This document shows positions 9,067 through 18,011 of a stretch of 64,000 bases of DNA, in pieces. Below the pieces are notes generated by a model. It was not told the DNA's origin, did no database searches, and saw only the letters and a list, made by a program, of their open reading frames with translations. How positions within the stretch are numbered: the stretch's first letter is position 1; each line of letters opens with the position of its first letter. The stretch comes from Bacillus_AD sp047238185 (lineage in GTDB: Bacteria > Bacillota > Bacilli > Bacillales > DSM-1321), in assembly GCF_047238185.1 (NCBI RefSeq), contig NZ_JBDFMI010000001.1:248001-312000 (forward strand), written 5' to 3'. Both the position numbers and the translations under genes were made by a program.

Positions 9067-10272
9067 ATGGGCAAAAAGGGATTCACTAAAAATAAACTGT
9101 TGGGAATAGCGGGGCTAGGGTGGATGTTCGATGCTATGGATGTTGGCATTCTTTCTTTTGTGCTGGCAGCAATGGCGGAAGATTGGGGGCTCACTTCTTC
9201 GCAAATCGGGCTAGCGGGCAGCATCAATTCAATTGGCATGATGGCAGGCGCTTTTCTATTCGGGCTTATGGCTGATCGGAAAGGGAGGAAATTTGTTTTT
9301 ATTCTAACCTTATTGCTCTTTTCAATCGGCAGCGGATTATCAGCTTTGACAGCCTCGTTTGCTGTCTTTTTATGTTTGAGGTTTATTATTGGAATGGGGC
9401 TAGGAGGGGAGTTGCCTGTTGCTTCGACACTTGTATCGGAGACTGTAGAACCCCATGAACGGGGAAGGATTGTTGTTTTGCTTGAAAGTTTTTGGGCCGG
9501 TGGCTGGATTATCGCAGCTCTTATTTCCTATTTCATTATACCTAAATACGGCTGGCGGGCAGCTATGCTAATATGTACCTTACCTGCCCTATATGCTTTA
9601 TACCTTCGGGTAGGCTTGCCGGATTCTCAGCAATTTACGTCTGTATCCAAGAGGAAAGTCAGTATATGGAAACAAATAACAGAAGTATGGGATAAACCAC
9701 ATAGACAGAAAACGGCCATGCTTTGGATTCTTTGGTTTTGTGTCGTCTTTTCCTATTACGGAATGTTTCTTTGGCTGCCGAGTGTGATGGTGCTGAAAGG
9801 ATACAGCCTCATTAAAAGCTTCCAGTATGTCTTTATCATGACATTGGCGCAGTTGCCGGGCTATTTCACGGTTGCCTGGCTGATAGAACGTGCTGGAAGA
9901 AAATTTGTTTTGGTTGTTTATTTAATGGGAACTGCTGTTAGTGCGTTCTTTTTTGGAAGCGCCGAATCACTCGGGTTGCTTGTCGTATCTGGAGCATTCT
10001 TGTCCTTCTTCAATTTGGGGGCTTGGGGTGCATTATATGCATACACACCTGAGCAATATCCAGCCATTATGCGCGGTGCGGGATCTGGGATGGCTGCAAG
10101 TGCCGGGCGATTGGGAGGGGTTTTCGGCCCTTTATTGATTGGTTCCCTTGTTGCTGAAGGAGTCTCGACAAGTTCTATATTTCTAATTTTCTGTATTGCG
10201 ATTATAATAGGTGCTCTTGCGGTCCTGTTGCTTGGGACAGAAACAAAACAGAAAAAGCTGGATTTAATGTAA
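9067..10272 (+). CDS. niaP: NiaP, MFS niacin transporter
   Basis: A 401-residue 12-segment major facilitator. LLGIAGLGWMFDAMDVG, the loop motif GLMADRKGRK, GMGLGGELPVASTLVSE and FWAGGWIIAALISYF closely follow B. subtilis NiaP (YceI), which imports nicotinate for NAD synthesis. The ATG at 9067 has AGGAGA 6 bases upstream; the frame extends ten codons further without a ribosome site. It stands alone, and sits where B. subtilis has yugF/yugE, so it is a local rearrangement. Confidence 0.85.
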   Translation: MGKKGFTKNKLLGIAGLGWMFDAMDVGILSFVLAAMAEDWGLTSSQIGLAGSINSIGMMAGAFLFGLMADRKGRKFVFILTLLLFSIGSGLSALTASFAVFLCLRFIIGMGLGGELPVASTLVSETVEPHERGRIVVLLESFWAGGWIIAALISYFIIPKYGWRAAMLICTLPALYALYLRVGLPDSQQFTSVSKRKVSIWKQITEVWDKPHRQKTAMLWILWFCVVFSYYGMFLWLPSVMVLKGYSLIKSFQYVFIMTLAQLPGYFTVAWLIERAGRKFVLVVYLMGTAVSAFFFGSAESLGLLVVSGAFLSFFNLGAWGALYAYTPEQYPAIMRGAGSGMAASAGRLGGVFGPLLIGSLVAEGVSTSSIFLIFCIAIIIGALAVLLLGTETKQKKLDLM

Positions 10273-10284
10273 AGCATTATGGTT

Positions 10285-10330
10285 AAAGACGGCAGAAAGC
10301 CAGTCATGGCGCACTGCCGTCTTTATTTTT
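10285..10330. terminator. Terminator shared by niaP and the XRE gene
   Basis: AAAGACGGCAG pairs with CTGCCGTCTTT (11 bp), followed by ATTTTT. Confidence 0.8.
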
Positions 10331-10353
10331 CCATTCACAGTGTATATCTGTAT

Positions 10354-10569
10354 TCAAGTCGTTTTATGGTAGCGGCTATCGGCTAATTCAGTAGCTGGGA
10401 CATCAAGGGCAGTTGATATTTTCATCAATGTTTGTACATTCGGAATGAGTATGCCTTTTTCGTAATCTTCTATCGTTTTTTTGCCCACCCTCACTTTTAG
10501 TGCTAATTCTTGAATGCTCATTTCTTTTTCTTCACGCAGTTTTTGGATTTTTCGGCCGACTTCAGACAT
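10354..10569 (-). CDS. Small XRE-family HTH regulator
   Basis: A 71-residue protein that is essentially one HTH_3 domain (residues 6-60: GRKIQKLREEKEMSIQELALKV, then IPNVQTLMKIS). There is no effector domain. The start ATG has GGGAGGATG upstream. The upstream 350-bp gap has a minus-strand frame (10586-10771) whose last 35 codons look coding but lack a start. Target unknown. Confidence 0.8.
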   Translation of the reverse strand: MSEVGRKIQKLREEKEMSIQELALKVRVGKKTIEDYEKGILIPNVQTLMKISTALDVPATELADSRYHKTT

Positions 10570-10840
10570 ATAGAATCATCCTCCCTTATTTCTCTTCCTC
10601 TTTGACGCTCGTTCCGCTCTGTAAATATAGTTGGTCATAGAAGAGGAAGCGGGGAGAAAGCGCCGTAAAGAATTTGATTGGTTCAACTGCCCGCAGTAGG
10701 GCTGTTTCAATAATATGAATAATTAAATTATAACAGGATTTTATGGAAATAGAGTAAAGATAAGTGAACATTCAGTGTGCATGACTATAAAAAGTTGATT
10801 TAGGAAACATCTATAGTATGATGAAAAGAAAGAGAAGCTT

Positions 10841-10869
10841 TTGTAAAAAGTGTAAACTTGTGATATAAT
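10841..10869 (+). promoter_or_regulatory. SigA-type promoter of yugI
   Basis: TTGTAA (10841-10846), a 17-base spacer and a perfect TATAAT (10864-10869), 54 bp upstream of the yugI ATG. Confidence 0.75.
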
Positions 10870-10922
10870 ATATAATTGTGTAAAAATGACCAAAAATAAC
10901 TAAGCAATTTAGGAGTGTTTAT

Positions 10923-11321
10923 ATGTCTACAAAATATGAAGTAGGTTCAGTTTTAACCGGAACAGTTAAAGGAATTCAGCCATACGGTGCGTTTGTTGCA
11001 CTTGATGAAAATACACAAGGACTAGTACACATCTCTGAAGTAACTCATGGTTACGTGAAAGATGTAAATGACCATCTTAAAATTGGCGATGAAGTACAAG
11101 TGAAAGTATTGTCAGTTGATGAAAAAGCTGGGAAAATCAGCTTGTCAATCCGTGCTACTCAAGAAGCTCCAGCTCAGCCAGAACGTTCTAAAGCACCTGC
11201 TAAAAAGCGTCAAGCTGCTGTAGTTTCAACTTCTGCACCAGAGGAAGGATTCAACACACTTAAAGATAAGCTTCAAGAATGGATTGAGCAATCAAACCGT
11301 CAAGACCTTATCAAAAAATAA
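10923..11321 (+). CDS. yugI: YugI, S1-domain general stress protein 13
   Basis: A 132-residue RNA-binding protein. One S1 domain fills residues 5-78 (GTVKGIQPYGAFVALD and GLVHISEV, then DEVQVKVLSVD). An Ala/Lys/Pro linker and a conserved tail with FNTLKDKLQEWIEQSN and DLIKK follow. The family binds ribosomes or RNA. It matches B. subtilis YugI end to end. It has its own promoter and terminator. Confidence 0.93.
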   Translation: MSTKYEVGSVLTGTVKGIQPYGAFVALDENTQGLVHISEVTHGYVKDVNDHLKIGDEVQVKVLSVDEKAGKISLSIRATQEAPAQPERSKAPAKKRQAAVVSTSAPEEGFNTLKDKLQEWIEQSNRQDLIKK

Positions 11322-11332
11322 GTGATTAGATG

Positions 11333-11364
11333 AAGCCAGAGGAGTGAAATCCCTGGCTTTTTTT
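11333..11364 (+). terminator. yugI terminator
   Basis: AAGCCAG pairs with CTGGCTT, followed by a seven-T run. Confidence 0.8.
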
Positions 11365-11531
11365 GCGTGTAAAATTATGTTACAATTATGAATAATAGGA
11401 TAAAAAGGTATTTTGAAGCTTTTTTTTATATTTGTAGAAAAACTTTCGAAAAGTAGGTGCATTTTACTTTCCTTTTTCTGAATGTGTGTTATCTTAATGG
11501 TATGATTTACAAATTTTTAGAAAAATGGTTT

Positions 11532-11545
11532 TGAAAGCGCTTTAA
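11532..11545. promoter_or_regulatory. Possible catabolite (cre-like) site upstream of rocD
   Basis: TGAAAGCGCTTTAA differs from the CcpA consensus TGWAANCGNTNWCA by one base. It lies 43 bp before the rocD start, which fits carbon repression of arginine breakdown. Not proven. Confidence 0.4.
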
Positions 11546-11588
11546 AAACAGTTGCACTGAAAGCCTGCAGATAGAGAGGATGAGGGAA

Positions 11589-12788
11589 ATGATTGCACAC
11601 AATGATTCAAAACACATCATTCAACAGACAGAGAAATATGGCGCCCATAATTATCATCCGCTTCCAATCGTTATTTCGGAAGCAGAAGGTGTATGGGTAA
11701 AGGACCCTGAAGGCAAATCCTATATGGATATGCTGAGTGCTTATTCAGCAGTGAACCAAGGGCATCGCCATCCCGCCATCATTCAAGCTTTGAAAGACCA
11801 AGCTGATAAAGTTACCTTAACTTCAAGAGCATTCCACAGTGACCAATTAGGCCCGTGGTGTGAAAAAATATGCAAGCTTACGAACAAAAATATGGCTTTG
11901 CCAATGAATACAGGAGCAGAAGCGGTTGAAACAGCCTTTAAAGCTGCACGCCGCTGGGCTTATGATGTAAAAGGCGTTCCGGATGGCCAAGCTGAAATTA
12001 TAGCATGCGAAGGAAATTTCCATGGCCGTACGATGACAGCGGTATCGTTATCCTCGGATGCAGAATACCAACGGGGTTTCGGCCCAATGCTTCCTGGCAT
12101 TAAATTGATCCCATATGGAGATCTTGAGGCGCTGAAGGAAGCAATTACGCCAAATACGGCTGCATTCCTAATTGAACCAATCCAGGGAGAAGCGGGCATT
12201 ATTATCCCTGAAGCGGGCTTTTTGGCTGCCGCTGCGGACTATTGCAAGGCTAATAATGTGTTGTTTATTGCAGATGAAATACAAGCAGGCTTGGCGCGTA
12301 CAGGAAAGATGTTCGCCTGCGATTGGGAAGAAGTGGAACCAGATATGTATATCCTGGGGAAAGCCCTTGGCGGCGGAGTTTTCCCAATTTCATGCATCGT
12401 AGCAGATGAGAAAATCCTTGGGGTCTTCAACCCAGGTTCACATGGTTCAACATTTGGGGGCAATCCTTTAGCCTGTGCAGTTTCCATTGCTTCATTGGAT
12501 GTACTGGAAAAAGAAAATCTCGCACAGAAATCACTTGAAATGGGTGACTATTTCATTTCCAAACTGAAAGAAATAAATAATCCGTCGATTAAAGAAGTGC
12601 GGGGGAAAGGCTTGTTCATTGGTGTGGAACTGACAGAGCCAGCACGCCCTTATTGCGAAGCATTGAAAGAACAAGGATTGCTTTGCAAAGAAACACACGA
12701 TAATGTCATCCGTTTCGCTCCGCCTCTAGTCATTAAGAAAGAAGAATTAGATTGGGCTATTGAAAAAATCAAGCATGTATTAGCATAA
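11589..12788 (+). CDS. rocD: RocD, ornithine aminotransferase
   Basis: A 399-residue class III PLP aminotransferase moving the delta-amino group of ornithine to 2-oxoglutarate in arginine catabolism. PMNTGAEAVETAFKAARRW, FHGRTM, FIADEIQAGLARTG and the Schiff-base Lys in ILGKALGGG (about residue 258) are intact. The ATG at 11589 has GAGG at fair spacing; an ATG nine bases upstream touches the ribosome site. The glutamate dehydrogenase gene begins 20 bp downstream, so glutamate made here can be deaminated directly. Confidence 0.93.
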   Translation: MIAHNDSKHIIQQTEKYGAHNYHPLPIVISEAEGVWVKDPEGKSYMDMLSAYSAVNQGHRHPAIIQALKDQADKVTLTSRAFHSDQLGPWCEKICKLTNKNMALPMNTGAEAVETAFKAARRWAYDVKGVPDGQAEIIACEGNFHGRTMTAVSLSSDAEYQRGFGPMLPGIKLIPYGDLEALKEAITPNTAAFLIEPIQGEAGIIIPEAGFLAAAADYCKANNVLFIADEIQAGLARTGKMFACDWEEVEPDMYILGKALGGGVFPISCIVADEKILGVFNPGSHGSTFGGNPLACAVSIASLDVLEKENLAQKSLEMGDYFISKLKEINNPSIKEVRGKGLFIGVELTEPARPYCEALKEQGLLCKETHDNVIRFAPPLVIKKEELDWAIEKIKHVLA

Positions 12789-12808
12789 CAAAGGAGAAGA
12801 GTTAACAA

Positions 12809-14092
12809 ATGGGAGCTACAGTGGTAACAGATCAACAAAACGCCAATCAGGAAGAAACGACAAATCTATTGACTTCTACACAAATCATCATTCATGAAGC
12901 ACTTGGAAAATTAGGTTTTTCAGATGAAATGTATGAATTATTGAAAGAGCCTTTACGCATGTTGACAGTCCGTATGCCTGTCCGTATGGATGATGGCAGC
13001 ACTAAAATCTTTACAGGCTATCGCGCCCAGCATAATGATGCGGTAGGCCCTACTAAAGGAGGAGTCAGATTTCATCCTGAAGTCAATGAGGAAGAGGTTA
13101 AAGCTCTTTCCATGTGGATGAGTTTGAAGTGTGGCATCGTAAATCTGCCTTATGGCGGCGGTAAAGGCGGTATCATTTGTGATCCGCGCACAATGTCCAT
13201 GGGAGAATTGGAGCGATTAAGCCGTGCTTATGTACGTGCAATCAGCCAAATTGTGGGGCCGACTAAAGATATTCCTGCTCCCGACGTTTATACAAACTCC
13301 CAAATCATGGCGTGGATGATGGATGAATATAGTCATTTAAGAGAGTATGATTCGCCTGGTTTTATTACAGGCAAACCGCTAGTTCTCGGAGGTTCACAAG
13401 GCCGTGAAAAAGCGACTGCCCAAGGTGTGACGATCTGTATCAGGGAAGCTGCGAAGAAAAAAGGCATGACTTTGGAAGGGGCTAAAGTCATTGTTCAAGG
13501 TTTCGGCAATGCAGGAAGCTTCCTTGCGAAGTTTATGCATGATGCCGGTGCCAAAGTGGTCGGTATATCGGATGCCTACGGCGGCTTGTATGACCGCAAT
13601 GGGCTGGACATCGATTATTTGTTGGATCGCCGTGATAGCTTTGGAACGGTAACTACGTTATTTGAAAATACCATCACAAATGATGAACTGCTTCAAATGG
13701 ATTGTGATATTCTTGTGCCTGCCGCTATTTCCAATCAAATCACTGTCCATAATGCAAACGGAATAAAAGCTTCCATCGTAGTTGAGGCAGCCAACGGCCC
13801 TACAACATTGGAAGCAACTAAAATACTGACGGATAGAGGCATTTTGTTGGTTCCAGATGTATTAGCAAGCGCCGGCGGCGTAACTGTCTCCTATTTTGAA
13901 TGGGTCCAAAATAATCAAGGCTATTACTGGACTGAAGAAGAAGTGACAGAAAAACTGGAAAAAGTATTGGTATCTTCCTTTGAAAATGTATATCAGCTTT
14001 CACAAAACCGAGGCATTCATATGCGTTTGGCTGCTTATATGATTGGTGCGCGAAGAATGGCGGAAGCATCCAAGTTCAGGGGTTGGGTATAA
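12809..14092 (+). CDS. rocG: NAD-dependent glutamate dehydrogenase (RocG/GudB type)
   Basis: A 427-residue enzyme converting glutamate to 2-oxoglutarate and ammonium. The substrate pocket shows GPTKGGVRFHP and LPYGGGKGG with the binding and catalytic Lys; the Rossmann domain starts VIVQGFGNAGS; PAAISNQIT and VEAANGPTT follow. I see no duplicated tripeptide of the kind that inactivates laboratory B. subtilis GudB. The symbol rests on linkage to rocD; sequence alone does not separate RocG from GudB. Confidence 0.9.
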   Translation: MGATVVTDQQNANQEETTNLLTSTQIIIHEALGKLGFSDEMYELLKEPLRMLTVRMPVRMDDGSTKIFTGYRAQHNDAVGPTKGGVRFHPEVNEEEVKALSMWMSLKCGIVNLPYGGGKGGIICDPRTMSMGELERLSRAYVRAISQIVGPTKDIPAPDVYTNSQIMAWMMDEYSHLREYDSPGFITGKPLVLGGSQGREKATAQGVTICIREAAKKKGMTLEGAKVIVQGFGNAGSFLAKFMHDAGAKVVGISDAYGGLYDRNGLDIDYLLDRRDSFGTVTTLFENTITNDELLQMDCDILVPAAISNQITVHNANGIKASIVVEAANGPTTLEATKILTDRGILLVPDVLASAGGVTVSYFEWVQNNQGYYWTEEEVTEKLEKVLVSSFENVYQLSQNRGIHMRLAAYMIGARRMAEASKFRGWV

Positions 14093-14100
14093 GATAAAAT

Positions 14101-14135
14101 AAAAAGAAGCCGTCCTATATAGACGGCTTCTTTTT
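14101..14135 (+). terminator. rocD-rocG terminator
   Basis: A 14-bp stem AAAAAGAAGCCGTC with its complement and seven-base loop, ending in T5. Confidence 0.9.
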
Positions 14136-14164
14136 ATTTAGGCCTTTCGGATGGAGAAGGCCGA

Positions 14165-14398
14165 TTAATGGACTGTCCTTGTTTCCGGATCAGATTCCAC
14201 CTGATGGTTTGGTTTGAACAGTAAACCAAGGTTGACTAGCCCTGCAATCCCAACCAATCCGTAGATGATTCTTGATAGTGCGCTTGATTGCCCACCGAAT
14301 ATAGCTGCGACTAAATCGAACTGAAAGAACCCGATCAGTCCCCAGTTAATAGCGCCGATAATAGTAAGGACAAGTGCTGTTCGTTGAATTCCGCTCAT
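14165..14398 (-). CDS. yuzA: YuzA, DUF378 small membrane protein
   Basis: A 77-residue protein with two membrane segments (about 8-28 and 42-62). The DUF378 hallmarks GAINWGLIGFFQFDLVAAI and IIYGLVGIAGL are present. The C-terminal tail is charged. Function of the family is unknown. The syntenic position beside yugJ matches B. subtilis. Confidence 0.88.
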   Translation of the reverse strand: MSGIQRTALVLTIIGAINWGLIGFFQFDLVAAIFGGQSSALSRIIYGLVGIAGLVNLGLLFKPNHQVESDPETRTVH

Positions 14399-14531
14399 GA
14401 GGATTCCTCCTTTAAAAGATGTAACACATTTTTAGGATGAGTCATTGAAGGAAGAACTATGCATCGTTATCATTTCATATTATTTGCCATGGGGATTCAT
14501 ATATGTTCAAATGTAGATGGAGGCGATTTTG

Positions 14532-15695
14532 ATGAATCAATTTGCTTATAAAAATCCTGTGAAATTAATTTTTGGGAAAGATACAGTCCAAGAGTTAAAA
14601 AAAGAATTACCTCAATATGGAAATAAAATTTTAGTTGTATATGGCGGTGGAAGTATTAAAAAGAACGGCCTATATGACCAAGTAATGGATATACTGCATG
14701 AATTGCAGACAGAAATTTTTGAATTATCGGGTGTAGAGCCTAACCCGCGAATAGCTTCAGTACGCAAGGGTGTGGAAATTTGCAAGAAAGAAAAAATCGA
14801 CTTTGTATTGGCAATCGGCGGAGGAAGCGTCATTGACTGTACAAAGGCAATTGTAGCTGGGGCGAAATATGACGGCGATGCTTGGGATATCGTTCTGAAA
14901 AAAGCACCGGTTAAAGATGCTCTTCCTTTCGGTACCATCCTGACGATTGCGGCAACTGGCTCAGAGATGAACTCGGGATCGGTCATTACAAACATGGAGA
15001 CTAAAGAAAAGTATTCCTGGGGAAGTCCATTGACATACCCAGCTTTTTCGATTCTCGATCCACAAAATACATTTACGTTGCCATTGAACCAAACTGTTTA
15101 TGGCATAGTGGATATGATGTCCCATGTATTCGAGCAATATTTCCATCAAACCAAAAACTCGCCTTTGCAGGATCGTATGTGTGAAGCAGTATTGCTTACA
15201 GTAATTGAAGCTGCTCCTAAGTTGCTGAAGGACCTTCACAATTATGATTTGCGAGAAACCATTCTGTATTCTGGAACCATTGCTTTGAATGGTTATCTGT
15301 CAATGGGTACAGCTGGCGATTGGGCTACACATAATATCGAACACGCTGTTTCAGCTGTCCACGATATACCTCATGCAGGTGGACTTGCCATCTTGTTCCC
15401 GCAATGGATGGAATATAATTTGCATGAGCGAATCAGCCGCTTTGTTCAATTAGCAGTCCGGGTTTGGGGAGTGGATCCTGCTGGTAAAAGTGATGAGGAA
15501 ATTGCGCTTGAGGGAATTGAAAAACTACGTAGTTTCTGGAAGAGCCTTGGTGCGCCATCACGCTTGTCAGATTATGATATTACAGAAGAATCAATCCCTC
15601 TCATTACAGAGAAGGCCATGTCTAAAGGCGAATTTGGACAATTCAAGAAATTAAACAGCGATGACGTTGCGTCCATATTGACGGCGTCATTATGA
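14532..15695 (+). CDS. yugJ: YugJ, iron-containing NADH-dependent alcohol dehydrogenase
   Basis: A 387-residue type III alcohol dehydrogenase. The GGGSVIDCTKAI nucleotide motif near residue 95 and the metal-binding HNIEHAVSAVHDIPHAGGLA are intact. Homologues are called butanol dehydrogenases; the true substrate is unknown. The ATG at 14532 has GGAGG 8 bases upstream, favouring it over an ATG five codons earlier. Confidence 0.9.
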   Translation: MNQFAYKNPVKLIFGKDTVQELKKELPQYGNKILVVYGGGSIKKNGLYDQVMDILHELQTEIFELSGVEPNPRIASVRKGVEICKKEKIDFVLAIGGGSVIDCTKAIVAGAKYDGDAWDIVLKKAPVKDALPFGTILTIAATGSEMNSGSVITNMETKEKYSWGSPLTYPAFSILDPQNTFTLPLNQTVYGIVDMMSHVFEQYFHQTKNSPLQDRMCEAVLLTVIEAAPKLLKDLHNYDLRETILYSGTIALNGYLSMGTAGDWATHNIEHAVSAVHDIPHAGGLAILFPQWMEYNLHERISRFVQLAVRVWGVDPAGKSDEEIALEGIEKLRSFWKSLGAPSRLSDYDITEESIPLITEKAMSKGEFGQFKKLNSDDVASILTASL

Positions 15696-15705
15696 TGCAG
15701 TATGG

Positions 15706-15733
15706 AAAGCCGGCAGTTTGCCGGCTTTTTTTA
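15706..15733 (+). terminator. yugJ terminator
   Basis: AAAGCCGGCA pairs with TGCCGGCTTT over a three-base loop, followed by a T-run. Confidence 0.9.
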
Positions 15734-15777
15734 TAACCAGCATTTAATGTTGTGTTTGTGTGTGCCATAGTTGGGAA

Positions 15778-16073
15778 CTTAAGCTTGTCGGGGATAAGCA
15801 GGCGCTTTCCGCTTTTGGTTTCATCCAGCTACAAGCGCCATCCCCTCGAGGTCTTAAGCCAATCTCTGTTAAAGGCGAAGACCGGCCTTTAAGCAGAGTC
15901 TGTCTTAAGCTTGTCGGGGATAAGCAGGCGCTTTCCGCTTTTGGTTTCATCCAGCTACAAGCGCCATCCCCTCGAGGTCTTAAGCCAATCTCTGTTAAAG
16001 GCGAAGACCGGCCTTTAAGCAGAGCCTGTCTTAAGCTTGTCGGGGATAAGCAGGCGCTTTCCGCTTTTGGTTT
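15778..16073. repeat. 126-bp tandem repeat, 2.35 copies
   Basis: Copies start at 15778, 15904 and 16030 with exact 126-bp spacing. The third copy stops at about 16073, inside the unit. Copies 1 and 2 appear to differ at one base (GAGTCTG versus GAGCCTG). Each unit can fold on itself: CTCTG-TTAAAGGC with GCCTTTAAGCAGAG, and CCCCTCGAGGTCTTAAG with CTTAAGCTTGTCGGGG. The GCTTGTCGGGG...GGCGCTTTCCGC core is, from memory, a dispersed intergenic repeat in many Bacillaceae. The overlapping frames are artefacts of the repeat. Confidence 0.85.
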
Positions 16074-16193
16074 GCTTATGGATGTATAGTGACGTGGGAA
16101 TAAAGAAAAAATAGATTTGTTTAATGTCACCTTGATTAAATGAATGTATTTCGTTAAAGTGATAGATGTAAATCGAATTTTGGAGGCAAAAAC

Positions 16194-17543
16194 ATGACAC
16201 ATATCCGTTTTGACTATTCAACAGCGCTAACTTTTTTTGCTGAACATGAAATTACATACTTGAAGAATGCGGTTACAGCTGCACATAATTCCCTTCATGA
16301 AGGAACTGGAGCTGGAAACGACTTTCTTGGCTGGATTGATCTTCCAAGCTCTTATGATAAAGAAGAATTCTCGCGTATCCAAAAAGCAGCCAAAAAAATC
16401 CAAAATGATTCCGATATCTTATTGGTCATCGGGATTGGCGGTTCATACTTAGGTGCGCGCGCTGCAATAGAAATGCTGCAGCATAGCTTTTATAATGCAT
16501 TATCCAAAGAGCAACGCAAAACGCCTCAAGTGGTATTTGTCGGTAATAATATCAGTTCAACATATATGACAGATCTAATGGATTTGCTTGAGGGCAAGGA
16601 TTTCTCTATCAATGTCATTTCAAAATCAGGAACAACAACTGAACCGGCATTGGCATTCCGTATATTCCGCAAGCTTTTGGAAAAGAAATATGGCAAAGAA
16701 GAAGCGCGCAAACGCATTTATGCTACAACAGATGCAGCTCGTGGGGCGCTTAAATCAGTTGCTGATGAAGAAGGTTATGAATCATTCGTAATTGCTGATG
16801 ATATCGGCGGACGATATTCAGTATTGACTGCAGTAGGCTTGTTGCCGATTGCTGTGACAGGCGCTGATATAACGGCAATGATGGAAGGCGCTCAGGCTGC
16901 CCAATCTGATTTCAGCAATCCGAACTTGGAAGAAAATAGTGCATATCAATATGCAGCTGTCCGGAATGTCCTGTATAACAAAGGATATACAATTGAAATG
17001 CTGATTAATTATGAGCCGGGATTACAGTATTTCTCTGAATGGTGGAAGCAATTATTTGGTGAAAGTGAAGGAAAAGACCAAAAAGGGATTTATCCTTCTT
17101 CAGCGAACTTCTCAACGGATCTCCATTCATTAGGTCAATACGTTCAAGAAGGCCGCCGCGACTTATTCGAAACAATCATCAAAGTGGATAAAGCGCGACA
17201 TGAATTAGTCATCGAAGAAGAAGAAAATGACGGAGACGGCTTAAACTATTTGGCAGGACAAACGGTTGACTTTGTGAACAATAAAGCTTTTGAAGGTACA
17301 TTGCTTGCCCATACTGACGGCGGAGTGCCTAACTTGATCGTCAATATTCCTGCAATGGATGCTTATACTTTCGGATATGTGGTTTATTTCTTTGAAAAAG
17401 CATGTGCTGTAAGTGGATATCTATTAGGAGTAAATCCATTCGACCAACCGGGTGTGGAAGCATATAAAGTAAATATGTTCGCTCTTCTTGGAAAACCAGG
17501 TTTCGAAGAGAAGAAGGCGGAGCTTGAAAAACGTTTGAAATAA
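16194..17543 (+). CDS. pgi: Glucose-6-phosphate isomerase
   Basis: A 449-residue glycolytic enzyme interconverting glucose-6-phosphate and fructose-6-phosphate. It shows LLVIGIGGSYLGARA, SKSGTTTEPALAFR, IGGRYSVLTAVGLLP and the C-terminal GVEAYKVNMFALLGKPG, with length typical of Firmicutes Pgi. The start ATG at 16194 follows GGAGG (16181-16185). It is monocistronic with its own terminator. Confidence 0.96.
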   Translation: MTHIRFDYSTALTFFAEHEITYLKNAVTAAHNSLHEGTGAGNDFLGWIDLPSSYDKEEFSRIQKAAKKIQNDSDILLVIGIGGSYLGARAAIEMLQHSFYNALSKEQRKTPQVVFVGNNISSTYMTDLMDLLEGKDFSINVISKSGTTTEPALAFRIFRKLLEKKYGKEEARKRIYATTDAARGALKSVADEEGYESFVIADDIGGRYSVLTAVGLLPIAVTGADITAMMEGAQAAQSDFSNPNLEENSAYQYAAVRNVLYNKGYTIEMLINYEPGLQYFSEWWKQLFGESEGKDQKGIYPSSANFSTDLHSLGQYVQEGRRDLFETIIKVDKARHELVIEEEENDGDGLNYLAGQTVDFVNNKAFEGTLLAHTDGGVPNLIVNIPAMDAYTFGYVVYFFEKACAVSGYLLGVNPFDQPGVEAYKVNMFALLGKPGFEEKKAELEKRLK

Positions 17544-17556
17544 GGTTTTTAAAAGT

Positions 17557-17600
17557 AAAGGCTGATTGACCTCATTTAATGGGCAATCAGCCTTTTTTTT
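17557..17600 (+). terminator. pgi terminator
   Basis: A 12-bp stem AAAGGCTGATTG with CAATCAGCCTTT, followed by T8. Confidence 0.88.
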
Positions 17601-17654
17601 ACGGATGTGGAATGATTTGAAGTCTATCTATTTTGAATTTTGTCTAAATAGATA

Positions 17655-17708
17655 TCGACATTCTTTGATATTGAGAGTATAATTCTATTTAGAAATATTT
17701 CTAAATAG
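17655..17708 (+). promoter_or_regulatory. sdpR/sdpI promoter with palindromic operator
   Basis: TCGACA (17655-17660), a 17-base spacer and TATAAT (17678-17683) are followed at once by a perfect 24-bp palindrome (17685-17708, half site CTATTTAGAAAT). A further half-site TCTAAATAG lies at 17643-17651. A repressor bound here would cover the transcription start, fitting autorepression by the adjacent ArsR-type protein. Confidence 0.7.
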
Positions 17709-17729
17709 TGGTTGGATGGGAGGGACACG

Positions 17730-18011
17730 ATGGGATTTCCGGAAACGTTTAAAGCACTCTCAGATCCTGTCCGTCGAGAAATTTTAGTCATGTTAAAGGA
17801 CGGTAAAATGTCGGCAGGGGAAATTGGCAAACACTTTGAAATGTCTGGCGCTACAATTTCTTACCATTTGTCACAATTGAAGAAAGCGGGATTAATTTTT
17901 GAGTCGAAATATAAAAACTATATTTATTATGAAATAAATATATCTGTTTTTGAAGAAGTAATGCTATGGTTTTCACAGTTTGGAGGGATAGGAAATGACA
18001 AGAAAGATTGA
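17730..18011 (+). CDS. sdpR: SdpR-like ArsR-family autorepressor
   Basis: A 93-residue winged-helix protein: FKALSDPVRREILVMLKDG, then SAGEIGKHFEMSGATISYHLSQLKKAGL and a beta-wing with two Tyr. There is no Cys metal site, so it is of the SdpR rather than metal-sensing type. In B. subtilis SdpR is sequestered by SdpI once the SdpC toxin is bound. The ATG at 17730 has GGGAGGG at the right spacing. It overlaps sdpI by 17 bases. No sdpC toxin gene is visible. Confidence 0.85.
   Translation: MGFPETFKALSDPVRREILVMLKDGKMSAGEIGKHFEMSGATISYHLSQLKKAGLIFESKYKNYIYYEINISVFEEVMLWFSQFGGIGNDKKD

Noticed and set aside
10586..10771. Minus-strand 61-codon frame ahead of the XRE gene
   Set aside because: No ribosome site; only the last 35 codons look coding, so at most a remnant.
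12809..14092. Inactive GudB-type duplication in glutamate dehydrogenase
   Set aside because: No tandem tripeptide duplication seen near the active site; enzyme looks intact.
15744..16202. Open frames on both strands over the 126-bp repeat (109 and 152 codons)
   Set aside because: They merely translate the repeat unit several times and have no ribosome site.
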